Below, piece after piece: positions 44,599-53,575 of a DNA stretch of 64,000 nucleotides. Position 1 is the first letter of the stretch, and every line of letters begins with the position of its first letter. Made by a program: the position numbers and the translations under genes. A model generated the notes under the pieces. The model saw only the letters and a list, made by a program, of their open reading frames with translations. It did not search any database and had not been told where the DNA came from. This DNA is from Exiguobacterium qingdaonense (GTDB taxonomy: Bacteria > Bacillota > Bacilli > Exiguobacteriales > Exiguobacteriaceae), in assembly GCF_018617855.1 (NCBI RefSeq), contig NZ_JACSKY010000001.1, forward strand, positions 372,001-436,000, in the 5' to 3' direction.

Positions 44599-45354
44599 AT
44601 GAAAAAAGTTTCTTTTAATATGATTCGATCCGCAGGTATCAAGACGGATTATGCGAAACCTGAATATTATTACGACCAGCTCGATAAAGTCCGTGCTGCC
44701 GACCTCGTCTTGTTCCCCGAGTATTGGATGGTCAACTCCATCATCTATGGGATGAACAAACCCATTTTCCCGTCTCCTGCAACATATCATCTTGGTCATG
44801 ACAAGATTGAGATGACGCGTGCCTTCAAAGCGACCTATCCGCATCGTATCCCGAAGACGTTGATTTACGGGAAGAATCCATATACGATCGAACGCGTCTT
44901 GGAAGAGTTCCACTATCCGTTCGTCGCCAAAAAGGCGAAATCCTCAATGGGCCAAGGTGTTTGGTTGATTAAGAATGATCAAGATTGGTTAGAGTACGTC
45001 GAGAATCATGACACGTTTTACGTACAGGAGTTTATTCCAAATGATCGTGACTTGCGGGTCATCGTCATCGGTGAAGAGGTGGTCGGGGCTTACTGGCGCG
45101 TCAGCGAAGCATTTTTAAACAATGTCGCCCAAGGTGCCAACTTCTCGTATGAAGAGATCCCGGACGACGTCGTCAAAGAAGTAAAGTCAATCGCCAACAC
45201 GTTACACATCAATCACGCGGCGTTTGACGTCATCGTGACAGAGGATGGATTTTACATTTTAGAGTTCAACGTCTTCTTTGGTTCAGAGGGACTGCTTCCG
45301 CTCGGTGTGAAACTCCCTCAAAAAATCGAGGAGTATTTGACTACACTCGACTAA
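44599..45354 (+). CDS. ATP-grasp family protein (YheC/YheD or RimK-like)
   Basis: A 251-aa protein with an ATP-grasp fold: the phosphate-binding loop KKAKSSMGQGVWLI (about 102-115), QEFIPNDRDLRVIVIG and the metal-binding ILEFNVFFG near the C-terminus. Such proteins ligate a carboxylate to an amine with ATP; the nearest recognised groups are RimK-type glutamate ligases and YheC/D spore-coat proteins. The substrate is unknown, and a spore role is unlikely if this is a non-sporulating host. In-frame GTGs at 44569 and 44587 are possible alternative starts. Confidence 0.75.
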   Translation: MKKVSFNMIRSAGIKTDYAKPEYYYDQLDKVRAADLVLFPEYWMVNSIIYGMNKPIFPSPATYHLGHDKIEMTRAFKATYPHRIPKTLIYGKNPYTIERVLEEFHYPFVAKKAKSSMGQGVWLIKNDQDWLEYVENHDTFYVQEFIPNDRDLRVIVIGEEVVGAYWRVSEAFLNNVAQGANFSYEEIPDDVVKEVKSIANTLHINHAAFDVIVTEDGFYILEFNVFFGSEGLLPLGVKLPQKIEEYLTTLD

Positions 45355-45455
45355 CGAATCGTTCATCTTTTTTTCACAATTTGAACACACGTTATTCCAA
45401 GAATGTTTTTGAATATGGTATGATGACATATGAGGTTTATTCGAAAAGGGGGATT

Positions 45456-45821
45456 ATGATGAAATTTGAGCAGTTCCACATCGAGGGAAAAGAAATCCGC
45501 TTTGGTTTGCTCGAGACGATCATGGATCATCATCATTTCATCCGTGAGGGTGCTTGGGATTATGAGCGTGCCACGTATGATATGAAATATGAGAAACAAT
45601 CGACTGGCGAAACGTTTTACCTTCGCTTACCTGTATACGCCATTGAAGGTCAAATCGAAGATCGTCACGCTGTTGTCAAAATGCTCACGCCTATTTTAGG
45701 AAAGCATTACTATCCACACGGTGTCGAATACGATGAGGTCTTCCCAGAAGAAATCGTCCGCGACTGTGAGCGTCGTCTCACAGCACTTGCTGAAACACTA
45801 GAAGTCAAACCCCTTGCATAA
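45456..45821 (+). CDS. YugN-like family protein
   Basis: A 121-aa cytosolic protein resembling YugN (pfam YugN-like), whose function is unknown. It begins MMKFEQFHIEGKE with AAGGGGGATT immediately upstream; the frame extends 25 codons further without a ribosome-binding site. It is monocistronic, with a candidate -10 TATGAT at 45418-45423 and a strong terminator after it. Confidence 0.7.
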   Translation: MMKFEQFHIEGKEIRFGLLETIMDHHHFIREGAWDYERATYDMKYEKQSTGETFYLRLPVYAIEGQIEDRHAVVKMLTPILGKHYYPHGVEYDEVFPEEIVRDCERRLTALAETLEVKPLA

Positions 45822-45856
45822 GCGGTCGACACTGGAAAACTCAAAATAATTTTGAA

Positions 45857-45904
45857 CAGAGGAGCGTCGTCCCAACGAGGGATGACGCTCCTCTGTTTTC
45901 TTTA
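45857..45904 (+). terminator. Terminator after the yugN-like gene
   Basis: A perfect 12-bp stem CAGAGGAGCGTC / GACGCTCCTCTG with a 15-nt loop, then TTTTCTTT. The remaining intergenic sequence up to 45978 shows nothing else. Confidence 0.9.
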
Positions 45905-45977
45905 CCTTTAGAACGCATTTCTTGAGGGCGGTTCTTGTTTCTGCAAATCTGTATGTCCGCAGCGATTCGCAACAACG

Positions 45978-46019
45978 TTTTTAAAAGCCCGCAAAAGCTA
46001 AAACGCTTCTGCGGGCTTT
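45978..46019 (-). terminator. Terminator after the cta assembly operon
   Basis: Stem AAAGCCCGCAGAAGC / GCTTTTGCGGGCTTT on the minus strand followed by TAAAAA. It starts right at the stop of the 46296-46021 gene and may work in both directions. Confidence 0.8.
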
Positions 46020-46020
46020 C

Positions 46021-46296
46021 TCAATCGGTTGCGATGACGGTCAACGTCACATCGACCTGACCGAGCAACAAATCAAATTGGTCTCGAACATAGCGATACA
46101 ATCGTTCCGCCTCGGCGAGTGATCCACGTACAATCAATTGATAATCATAGTGGTCTTTCGATCGTGACACGACCTTCACTTCTTTCAAACCGAACTCAAT
46201 CGCGCTACATGCGATTAAATCTTCAATCGCCCGTTCCGCTATCGTCACGTCGCCATACGAATAATCGTTTCCAATTACTGCCATCGTATCGTTCAT
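46021..46296 (-). CDS. Small Asp23/DUF322-like protein in the cytochrome oxidase assembly operon
   Basis: A 91-aa soluble protein with no TM segment. The pattern YGDVTIAERAIEDLIA followed by alternating strands and a C-terminal VDVTLTVIA resembles the Asp23/DUF322 fold, though shorter than usual; I am not certain of the family. ATG 46296 is chosen because AAGGAG overlaps the sco stop 8 nt upstream. It is the last gene after ctaG-ctaM-sco, so a link to oxidase biogenesis is possible but unproven. Confidence 0.6.
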   Translation of the reverse strand: MNDTMAVIGNDYSYGDVTIAERAIEDLIACSAIEFGLKEVKVVSRSKDHYDYQLIVRGSLAEAERLYRYVRDQFDLLLGQVDVTLTVIATD

Positions 46297-46301
46297 CGTG
46301 T

Positions 46302-46916
46302 TCACTCCTTTTCATTCGCGAGCACTTTTACGTCCTCCATGATTGATTCGATATCGACTGGGTCATCCCCTGCCGTCGCCATTTGGGCGACAGCGCGGAC
46401 ATCATGATGACGGTCGATGACGTACATCGTCGTCGCATGGGTCACGAGCCCACTGTTCGCCTTCGAATAGTAAAACTGGAGTTGACGCGTGATGCGGTCT
46501 ATGTCCACTTGGTCCCCGGTCAACATCTTCCATCCGGTCGGCTCGGCCTGGAACGCTTCCCCGTAGTTTTTAAGAACAGGTATGGTGTCCACTTCCGGGT
46601 CGACTGTAATCGCAACGAGTTCTACATCCGTTCCATATAACCCTTCCGCTTTCAACTTCTCTTCAAGTTTCATATAATCACGCAACGTGAGCGGACAAAT
46701 ATCTGGGCAGTTCGTATAGAAAAACGACACGACTTTTACTTTTCCATTGTCAGAGTCGTATGTCTCTTCATTCAAGGCATTCATCAACGTGAATGGCGTC
46801 GGCTCTTGAATGACAGGTAAATCGTCTTGCTTAAAGAATAAGAAATACACCGATACGCCGATGACGACAAGTGTCAAGACGGTCAGACCGACCGTCATAT
46901 AGCTATTACGTTTCAT
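46302..46916 (-). CDS. sco: SCO1/SenC copper chaperone for cytochrome oxidase
   Basis: Sco delivers copper to, or reduces, the CuA site of subunit II. The 204-aa protein has an N-terminal membrane anchor (about 9-28) and a thioredoxin-like domain with Cys70-x3-Cys74 (NCPDICPLT) and His160 (LVTHATT), all metal-binding residues present. It lies in a run with ctaG and ctaM. Confidence 0.94.
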   Translation of the reverse strand: MKRNSYMTVGLTVLTLVVIGVSVYFLFFKQDDLPVIQEPTPFTLMNALNEETYDSDNGKVKVVSFFYTNCPDICPLTLRDYMKLEEKLKAEGLYGTDVELVAITVDPEVDTIPVLKNYGEAFQAEPTGWKMLTGDQVDIDRITRQLQFYYSKANSGLVTHATTMYVIDRHHDVRAVAQMATAGDDPVDIESIMEDVKVLANEKE

Positions 46917-46937
46917 TCAGCTCTCCCTCTCTATGAA

Positions 46938-47399
46938 TCATCCTCCGATTATCGCGCGGAATACGTTTGTCGTTTCGCCTGGTTCAAACGCTACATAGAG
47001 AAGGATATAAACGGTTACACCGGTAATTGCTGTGAAAAACCATACGACCGATGCTTTCGGGCCGATCTTACGATGTTTTTCAACTTTGTTTTTATAGCCG
47101 AGGTACAATGTGATCAATCCAAGAATGCCACCTGTCGTCGCGAGTAAGATATGGAAGATCATAAAGCCGAGGTAATATGGTTTTATTGAATCAGGACCTC
47201 CAAAAGCAGTGTTACCGACAAAAATCGTGCGTGAGACATAAAGAATGAAGAACGTAGTCGCTGCAACCGCAGCAGCTGTCATCACTTTTTTATGTTTTTC
47301 GATGTTGCTACGATCTTTTGCAATGATCACCCATCCGATGGCGACTAGAATCGCGCTGATGACGATGAATGTCACACTAATTAAGGCAAGATAGTTCAT
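46938..47399 (-). CDS. ctaM: CtaM (DUF420, YozB-like) oxidase assembly protein
   Basis: A 153-aa polytopic DUF420 protein with four to five TM helices and conserved histidines (FMIFHILLATTGG, KVEKHRKIGP). CtaM is required for heme A/caa3-type oxidase maturation in Firmicutes. Start ATG 47399 has AAAAGGGGAAA upstream; in-frame TTG 47402 is also possible. It lies between ctaG and sco. Confidence 0.85.
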   Translation of the reverse strand: MNYLALISVTFIVISAILVAIGWVIIAKDRSNIEKHKKVMTAAAVAATTFFILYVSRTIFVGNTAFGGPDSIKPYYLGFMIFHILLATTGGILGLITLYLGYKNKVEKHRKIGPKASVVWFFTAITGVTVYILLYVAFEPGETTNVFRAIIGG

Positions 47400-47422
47400 C
47401 AATGTTTCCCCTTTTATTCTAA

Positions 47423-48346
47423 TTAATTTTTTTCATTCGTTTCTTGCGGAGTAAATGACATGCCTTCGTCAATAGCAAGGGACTTCGTTCGACGGACCCA
47501 ACCGAAGAACGTCCAACCGAAGAAGAAGCCGTACACAATTTCTTGACCGAGCTTCATCAAAACCCCGCCAAAGCGTTGATCCTCGAGCGCATCGTTCGTC
47601 GCCCCCATCAGTGCCTCTAAATTAATCCCTGACACATCTCCGTTCGGTAGACAGTACCCGAGTACCGTCGCAAACGTTTGAATGTCTGTATATGCATTGT
47701 AGAGTGTCGATTGACTAAAAATAATGAGCGCACAGGCAGGTGTCAACAATACACCGTTGGCGATAATGTACACCATTCGTTTCAAATCAGACATCCCCTC
47801 TTCCTCGTCCGAGACGAGAGGAACAATTACGGGATACCACATCGTCAAACTGAAGACGACTAGTGCACCGTGAAAGATGCGATGGACGCTATAATTTGTC
47901 AAGACGTAGTCAAATACGACGGGCATGTGATAAATCGAGAATAGTGCATTGAATAAAATAAGCGCAATGAGTGGATACGTCAAAAACTTGAATAGCGGTC
48001 CAATCACTTTGAAGTTAAGTACTTTTTCAAATACCCAATATGGTAGTCCGTAAATGACAAGTGCAGGTGCCAAAATATAGACGAGCACCATTTGGAACAT
48101 ATGCACCGATAAGATGATATGCGCCAATACATCAATCGGACTTCCGAAACCGATATAGTACAATACAATCGCAAACAGCATACTAAACTTTTGCAATAAC
48201 GTGGTCGAGGCATATCCTCGCTTCGCCATTCGTTCTGTCACGACGGCGTATAAAACATAAATCCCGACCATAAGCAATCCGAACAGCGGACTCCATAACG
48301 TGAGCCAATCAAATTGATTGAGCAGCTCCGACGTATTCCAGAGCAT
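47423..48346 (-). CDS. ctaG: Cytochrome c oxidase assembly factor CtaG
   Basis: CtaG is a membrane protein needed for assembly of the copper centres of caa3 oxidase in Bacillus. The 307-aa protein has seven to eight TM helices, conserved HIILSVHMFQMVLVY and the FHGALVVFSL His motif. It is separated from ctaF by a terminator and has its own ribosome-binding site (AAGGGGTGAA). Confidence 0.92.
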   Translation of the reverse strand: MLWNTSELLNQFDWLTLWSPLFGLLMVGIYVLYAVVTERMAKRGYASTTLLQKFSMLFAIVLYYIGFGSPIDVLAHIILSVHMFQMVLVYILAPALVIYGLPYWVFEKVLNFKVIGPLFKFLTYPLIALILFNALFSIYHMPVVFDYVLTNYSVHRIFHGALVVFSLTMWYPVIVPLVSDEEEGMSDLKRMVYIIANGVLLTPACALIIFSQSTLYNAYTDIQTFATVLGYCLPNGDVSGINLEALMGATNDALEDQRFGGVLMKLGQEIVYGFFFGWTFFGWVRRTKSLAIDEGMSFTPQETNEKN

Positions 48347-48424
48347 CCGTTCACCCCTTTTCTTTCTCTCCCTAACCTTTGAAACCGTTCACTTCAAGAT
48401 TACTATTCATTCATTTTTGAAGTA

Positions 48425-48473
48425 AAGGAAAAAGGACCGAATCATCTGTGTTTCCACAGAAGTTCAATCCTTT
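48425..48473 (-). terminator. Terminator after ctaF
   Basis: The minus strand forms an extended imperfect stem (AAGGATTGAA... with GGTCCTT) around the perfect TCTGTG-GAAA-CACAGA hairpin, followed by TTTTTCC. Confidence 0.75.
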
Positions 48474-48480
48474 GTCACAA

Positions 48481-48810
48481 TTACCAAATGAGTAGGCGAA
48501 GTGCAGCGACCGTGATGATGGCGATGAAAATACCTAACCACATCATACCGACGATCCACGTATTCCCACGATTATTCATATGCATGAAGATATACAGTTG
48601 TAGGAAGACTTGAATGACCGCCAAGATGATCAAGAAACCTCCTGCCGCCCAAACCGGCATGAGTTCCGCATATACGGCCCCGAACGCCACGAACGTGAGT
48701 AAAATCATCATCGCAAAACTAATCAATTGGAGTTGATATTCACGTTTTGATTCTGCTTTCACTTCAAGCTCTAACTGTTTGTGTGATTCGTTCATTGATC
48801 GTTTTTCCAT
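48481..48810 (-). CDS. ctaF: Cytochrome c oxidase subunit IV (CtaF)
   Basis: The small accessory subunit of caa3 oxidase. The 109-aa protein has three TM helices (about 24-42, 48-68, 80-105) and the COX4_pro feature FLQLYIFMHMNNRG. It begins 1 nt after the ctaE stop. Confidence 0.93.
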   Translation of the reverse strand: MEKRSMNESHKQLELEVKAESKREYQLQLISFAMMILLTFVAFGAVYAELMPVWAAGGFLIILAVIQVFLQLYIFMHMNNRGNTWIVGMMWLGIFIAIITVAALRLLIW

Positions 48811-48811
48811 A

Positions 48812-49438
48812 TTAGCTCACCATCCCTAAGAGGTAGACGATTGAGAAGATGAAGACCCAAACAACATCGATAAAGTGCCAGTACAGACTCGATACATAAA
48901 ACTTTGGAGCGTTATATACATCGATCGGTCGGTTCCAGTTGCGAATCAACAAGGTAGCAATCCAAAGTAGACCGAACGTGACGTGCGCGCCGTGGAAGCC
49001 GACGAGTGTATAGAAGGCTGAACCGAATGCGCTCGACGTGAACGTGTGACCGATGTGATAGTAGTGGATGAACTCATAAATCTCTGCGCCAAGGAAACCG
49101 GCCCCTAGAAGGAGAGTCACAATCAACCAAAATTTCATTCGTCCTGGATTGTTCGCTTTCATGTTCATCATCGCAAGAACACTAGTGAGTGAACTTGTGA
49201 GGAGGAGCATCGTCATGATGAAGACGAGCCCCATTTCAAAGATATTATATGAGCGTAGCTCCTCTGGCGCACCAGAGTTCAATAGACCGACATACGTTCC
49301 AAAGAGCGAGGCGAAAAGGACCGTCTCCCCGCCAAGGAAGAACCAGAAGGCCACATATTTATTTTTCCCTTCCAGCGTTGCTTTCTCTGGATTAGCCGGG
49401 ATACCGGTTACCGGGTGTTTTTCAACTGCATGTGCCAT
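48812..49438 (-). CDS. ctaE: Cytochrome c oxidase subunit III (CtaE)
   Basis: Subunit III stabilises the catalytic core. The 208-aa protein has five TM helices and conserved FYTLVGFHGAHVTFGLLW and YWHFIDVVWVFIF. Its ATG follows the ctaD stop directly (TAAATG). Confidence 0.96.
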   Translation of the reverse strand: MAHAVEKHPVTGIPANPEKATLEGKNKYVAFWFFLGGETVLFASLFGTYVGLLNSGAPEELRSYNIFEMGLVFIMTMLLLTSSLTSVLAMMNMKANNPGRMKFWLIVTLLLGAGFLGAEIYEFIHYYHIGHTFTSSAFGSAFYTLVGFHGAHVTFGLLWIATLLIRNWNRPIDVYNAPKFYVSSLYWHFIDVVWVFIFSIVYLLGMVS

Positions 49439-51325
49439 TTATTGTTCTCCTTTCTCACGAATCGCTTTCAAGTCTGCTTCGACTTGTGACTTCGGAATGT
49501 AATAGCCATGATCATCAATCCAAGAGCGTAAGAACATCGAGACAAACGTGACGACCAAACCGAAACCAATCAAGACCCAGCCTAACACATCGTTGTCAAC
49601 ACGGAAGATTGCTCCGAGTCCTGCGATGAAGAGACCGAGGGACATGAAGAACGGGATGAGCGAGTTGTTCGGCATATGGATATCCGAAACTTCTTCAGCG
49701 ACTGACACGCGTTTGTTACCTGCCATTTTCTCGAGCCAGAACGTATCGAGTCCTTTGACGAGTGGTGTCTGTGCAAAGTTGTACTCTGGAGTCGGGACAG
49801 GGAGTGTCCACTCGAGCGTACGTCCGTCTTCCCAATGGTCTGGTTTGACGAGTTCTTTAGACATGAAGGCTTTCACGACAGCGATGAGCAAGATGATCGT
49901 TGACACACCCATGAAGAAGGCACCGATCGTCGAAAGCAAGTTGAGCGTATCCCAACCTTGATCTCCAAGGTATGTGAAGACTCGACGTGGCATACCGAAC
50001 AATCCGAGGAAATGTTGCGGGAAGAACGTCAAGTGGAATCCGATAAAGAACAACCAGAACTGCCAGTAACCAAGCTTTTCAGAAAGGGCTTTTCCGAACA
50101 TGAGCGGGAACCAGTAGTAAAGTCCTGCGAAGAGACCGTATACAACCCCACCTACGATAACGTAGTGGAAGTGAGCGACAACGAAGTAGCTGTCATGGTA
50201 CTGATAGTCAGCCGGTGCGACTGAGAGCATAACCCCTGTCATCCCACCTACGAGGAATGAAGGAATGAACGCGACTGAGTAAAGCATGGCGACGTTAAAT
50301 TTAATTTGACCGCCCCACAGTGTGAAGAGCCAGTTAAAGATTTTAACACCGGTCGGTACGGCGATCGCCATCGTCGCAACAGCGAAGATCGAGTTGGCAA
50401 CCGGCCCAAGACCGACTGTGAACATGTGGTGAACCCAGACCATGAATCCGAGGAACCCGATGAGCATCGTTGCAAACACCATCGTCGTGTAACCGAAGAG
50501 GCGTTTACGCGCAAATGTCGGAATGATTTCCGAGAAAATACCGAATGCCGGTAAAATCAAGATGTATACTTCCGGGTGACCGAAAATCCAGAAAAGGTGT
50601 TCCCAGATGACGACGTTACCGCCCATCGCCGGGTTGAAGTATACTGCTCCGAAGAGACGTTCGAACATGAGCATGAACAATCCGACCGTGAGTGGCGGGA
50701 ATGCGAAGACGATCAATGCCGAGGCAACGAAAGTCGTCCATGTGAATAGCGGCATGCGCATGAGTTTCATTCCTGGCGCACGCATGTTCAAAATCGTGAC
50801 GAGGAAGTTGATTCCGGCCATCAATGAACCGAAACCAGAAATTTGAAGCCCTAGGGCGTAGAAGTCTACCCCTGTCGCTTCTGGTTGTGTCGAGAGTGGT
50901 GCATAAGCCGTCCAACCCGCGTTCGGTGCTGCTCCGAAGAACCAGCTCAAGTTAAGCATGACCCCACCGAAGAAGAACAACCAAAAACCTAATGAGTTAA
51001 TGAACGGGAACGCTACGTCGCGTGCCCCGATTTGAAGTGGTACGACAGCGTTCATGAACCCGAACAACATCGGCATGGCCGCTAGGAAAATCATCGTCGT
51101 CCCGTGCATCGTAATCAATTGGTTAAATGTCTCACCGCTGACAAAATCGTTCATCGGACGAACGAGTTGCCAACGAATCAGTAATGCTTCAATCCCACCG
51201 AGAAGGAGGAAGAAGATTCCTGAGAACAAATACAAAATACCGATCTTTTTGTGGTCAACCGTCGTAATCCAATCCATGAGGCCATTGTATTTACGCGATT
51301 GCTGCATTGCAGTGGTCTGTGCCAC
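49439..51325 (-). CDS. ctaD: Cytochrome c oxidase subunit I (CtaD)
   Basis: CtaD is the catalytic subunit, holding heme a and the heme a3-CuB site where O2 is reduced and protons pumped. The 628-aa protein has about 13-14 TM helices. Visible ligands include the heme-a His in TMHGTTMIFL (first of the pair), HPEVYILILP (His-Tyr crosslink), WVHHMF (CuB His pair) and VAHFHYVIVGG. The extended C-terminus is typical of caa3-type enzymes. Confidence 0.97.
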   Translation of the reverse strand: MAQTTAMQQSRKYNGLMDWITTVDHKKIGILYLFSGIFFLLLGGIEALLIRWQLVRPMNDFVSGETFNQLITMHGTTMIFLAAMPMLFGFMNAVVPLQIGARDVAFPFINSLGFWLFFFGGVMLNLSWFFGAAPNAGWTAYAPLSTQPEATGVDFYALGLQISGFGSLMAGINFLVTILNMRAPGMKLMRMPLFTWTTFVASALIVFAFPPLTVGLFMLMFERLFGAVYFNPAMGGNVVIWEHLFWIFGHPEVYILILPAFGIFSEIIPTFARKRLFGYTTMVFATMLIGFLGFMVWVHHMFTVGLGPVANSIFAVATMAIAVPTGVKIFNWLFTLWGGQIKFNVAMLYSVAFIPSFLVGGMTGVMLSVAPADYQYHDSYFVVAHFHYVIVGGVVYGLFAGLYYWFPLMFGKALSEKLGYWQFWLFFIGFHLTFFPQHFLGLFGMPRRVFTYLGDQGWDTLNLLSTIGAFFMGVSTIILLIAVVKAFMSKELVKPDHWEDGRTLEWTLPVPTPEYNFAQTPLVKGLDTFWLEKMAGNKRVSVAEEVSDIHMPNNSLIPFFMSLGLFIAGLGAIFRVDNDVLGWVLIGFGLVVTFVSMFLRSWIDDHGYYIPKSQVEADLKAIREKGEQ

Positions 51326-51345
51326 GTGAAATCCCCCTTTTCCCG

Positions 51346-52362
51346 TTAGTCAATCTTCTGCTCATACAAGAAGTCAACGAGTGCGTCTAATTCTTCGTTG
51401 CTGATTTGACCTTCATTGAAACCTGGCATGAGAGCCCCTTGTTTCATCTCTTGCGGATCGCGAATCCATTCTTTCAACTTCTCTTCATTGTTTTCGAGAT
51501 AGCCCGCAAGCCATTCACGATCGCCGAAGTTCGTTAAACTTGGTGCGACTTTACCGCCACCGTGACAGCTCAAGCAGCTTTCAACATACACTTCTTCACC
51601 TAAAGTCAAGTTCGTGTTGTCTGCGACAAGATTCTCACTATTCTCGTCCTGTTTTGCTTTCATGTCTGTAAGCCACTGGTCGTACTCTTCTTGCTCGAGC
51701 GCGATGACTTTAAAGTCCATGAGGGCATGTGACGGACCACAGAGCTCCGCACATTTTCCGTAGTAAGTACCTGGTTCATTTGCATGTAACCACATTTCGT
51801 TATCAAGTCCTGGGTTCGTATCCGTTTTACCAGACAAAGCCGGTACCCAGAATGAGTGAATGACGTCTTTTGACGTCAAGTTGATGCCGACTCGTTTTCC
51901 GACCGGGATCACGAGCTCTTGACCTGTCACAACCCCTGCTTCTGGATATTCAAACTCCCACCAGTACAAGTTTGCTGTAACGTTGATTTCCTCTTCTTTT
52001 TTCGCATCTTTCACTTCCGCGAGTTCGACGGTCGTCGTGATCGTCGGCACGGCGAGAATGATGAGAAGGATGATTGGAACGACCGTCCAAATCATCTCGA
52101 GTGTACTGCTACCTTCAACCTGTTTCGGAATCGATTCATCTTTCCGACGGAACTTCATGAGTACATACACGTAAATGACCGATACGATGATGAGTACGAA
52201 GAGCATGATCGCCAAACTGATGAGAATGATTCGGAGCTGAAGCTCAGCTCCTTCTCCCATCGGCTTCAATGCAGACAATCCCTCTTGACCGCAACCTGAC
52301 AACAGGACTGCGAACATCATCATCGGGACGATGCCAAACAGAAGCTTCTTAAATGATTTCAC
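51346..52362 (-). CDS. ctaC: Cytochrome c oxidase subunit II with cytochrome c domain (CtaC)
   Basis: CtaC takes electrons through its own heme c to CuA. The 338-aa protein has a lipoprotein signal with lipobox LLSGC, two TM helices, CuA ligands in HSFWVPAL, the C-x3-C motif KCAELCGPSH, and a C-terminal cytochrome c domain with CLSCH and an axial Met. This makes the enzyme caa3-type. GTG 52362 is preferred to the upstream GTG 52374, because GTGGGGA then serves as Shine-Dalgarno and the N-terminus is MKSFKKLLFG. Confidence 0.95.
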   Translation of the reverse strand: MKSFKKLLFGIVPMMMFAVLLSGCGQEGLSALKPMGEGAELQLRIILISLAIMLFVLIIVSVIYVYVLMKFRRKDESIPKQVEGSSTLEMIWTVVPIILLIILAVPTITTTVELAEVKDAKKEEEINVTANLYWWEFEYPEAGVVTGQELVIPVGKRVGINLTSKDVIHSFWVPALSGKTDTNPGLDNEMWLHANEPGTYYGKCAELCGPSHALMDFKVIALEQEEYDQWLTDMKAKQDENSENLVADNTNLTLGEEVYVESCLSCHGGGKVAPSLTNFGDREWLAGYLENNEEKLKEWIRDPQEMKQGALMPGFNEGQISNEELDALVDFLYEQKID

Positions 52363-52423
52363 AACAATCCCCACTTTCTCCCAAAATGATGTGTAATGGT
52401 TTTCTGTATAGTGAGCGTGGTCA

Positions 52424-53344
52424 TCAGAGTGCTGTCAAAATCAGCGCGATAATCCACACCACTAAATAAATTAATGAAAAGAAGAACATTTTGTTCGCCC
52501 ACTTAATTTCATCCTCGGCATTGAACCCTTTCAATCCGAGATACAACCAGTAGCCCCCTAAACCGGCTGCGACTGTCAAGTAGACGAGACCGTAATGCAT
52601 AAATAAGAGCGATGCCGGAATCAGTGTCGCAATCCACCAAATGATTTGTCTTTTCGTAATGGCGAATCCGTTCACGACCGGAAGCATCGGAATGCCTGCT
52701 GCGCGATACTCTTCCGTTCGTCGCATCGCGAGCGCCAGAAAGTGCGGTGGTTGCCATAGGAACATGACAAGGAACATGAGCCACGCATCGATATGAAGCG
52801 CCGGGTCGAGCGCTGCCCAACCGATGAGCGGTGGCACCGCTCCGGAAATACTACCGACGACCGTATTGAGCGTACTCGTACGCTTTAGCCACATCGTATA
52901 AATCACGACATAAAAAAATGCCCCGATTAAACCGAATACTGCAGCAATGTACGATACAAGGAGCAATAATAGTGTTCCGATGGCAAGTTGTGTCAATCCA
53001 AGGAGTAAAATCTTCTCTCCTGAAATCTTGCCGGTCACACTCGGTCGATTGTCCGTACGATCCATCAAGTAATCGATATCCCGGTCCACAAAGTTGTTTA
53101 GGTAACAACTACCCGAAATGACGAGTGCGCTTCCTAACATCGTTAATAAGAGCTGAGGCCAAACTTCAAACAAGTAAAGGACTGGCGTATCGCTCTGATA
53201 CGTCGCTGCTACGAAGAATCCTGCAAACACCAACAACAGGTTGGCTCGCACAATTCCCATTTTCGCTAAGGCGACGTAATCTCGGAATGACGTAGACTCT
53301 GTATACTCTACATCCACGGTCATTCCTGGGTTGACTTTTGTCAT
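52424..53344 (-). CDS. ctaB: Protoheme IX farnesyltransferase (heme O synthase)
   Basis: CtaB farnesylates heme B to heme O for the oxidase. The 306-aa UbiA-family protein has about nine TM helices and the Asp-rich motifs [15 protein letters not shown] and the later loop with [13 protein letters not shown]. It is divergent from ctaA, whose product converts heme O to heme A. Confidence 0.96.
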   Translation of the reverse strand: MTKVNPGMTVDVEYTESTSFRDYVALAKMGIVRANLLLVFAGFFVAATYQSDTPVLYLFEVWPQLLLTMLGSALVISGSCYLNNFVDRDIDYLMDRTDNRPSVTGKISGEKILLLGLTQLAIGTLLLLLVSYIAAVFGLIGAFFYVVIYTMWLKRTSTLNTVVGSISGAVPPLIGWAALDPALHIDAWLMFLVMFLWQPPHFLALAMRRTEEYRAAGIPMLPVVNGFAITKRQIIWWIATLIPASLLFMHYGLVYLTVAAGLGGYWLYLGLKGFNAEDEIKWANKMFFFSLIYLVVWIIALILTAL

Positions 53345-53498
53345 ACTGACCCCCCCACATAATCACGAAATCCTCGCATTCTCTTCACAGAAAAAACACA
53401 ATATGAACAAAATACACTTAACTCTCTACAAAGATACCATATTTTTTTATAAAATACGCCCTTTATGCTTGTGAAATAGCGAGTTTTTTGTGTCAATA

Positions 53499-53516
53499 GT
53501 GTGATGTTTGTCACAC
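53499..53516. promoter_or_regulatory. CRP/FNR-family type operator candidate
   Basis: GTGTGA-TGTTTG-TCACAC is a perfect 6-bp inverted repeat containing TGTGA-N6-TCACA, the recognition pattern of CRP/FNR-family regulators, including Bacillus ArcR/FNR. It lies about 83 bp upstream of the ctaA -10 (centre to centre about 94) and abuts a minus-strand TTGACA. Confidence 0.55.
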
Positions 53517-53575
53517 CATATTTGCTTTGCTAATATTAGAATAACGTTTTTGATAACGATTGCAAGCTTTTCCAT

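Noticed and set aside
45822-46020. Possible small RNA in the 199-nt gap with two large hairpins
   Set aside because: The hairpins are the facing terminators of the yugN-like gene and the cta assembly operon, and no promoter is seen between them.
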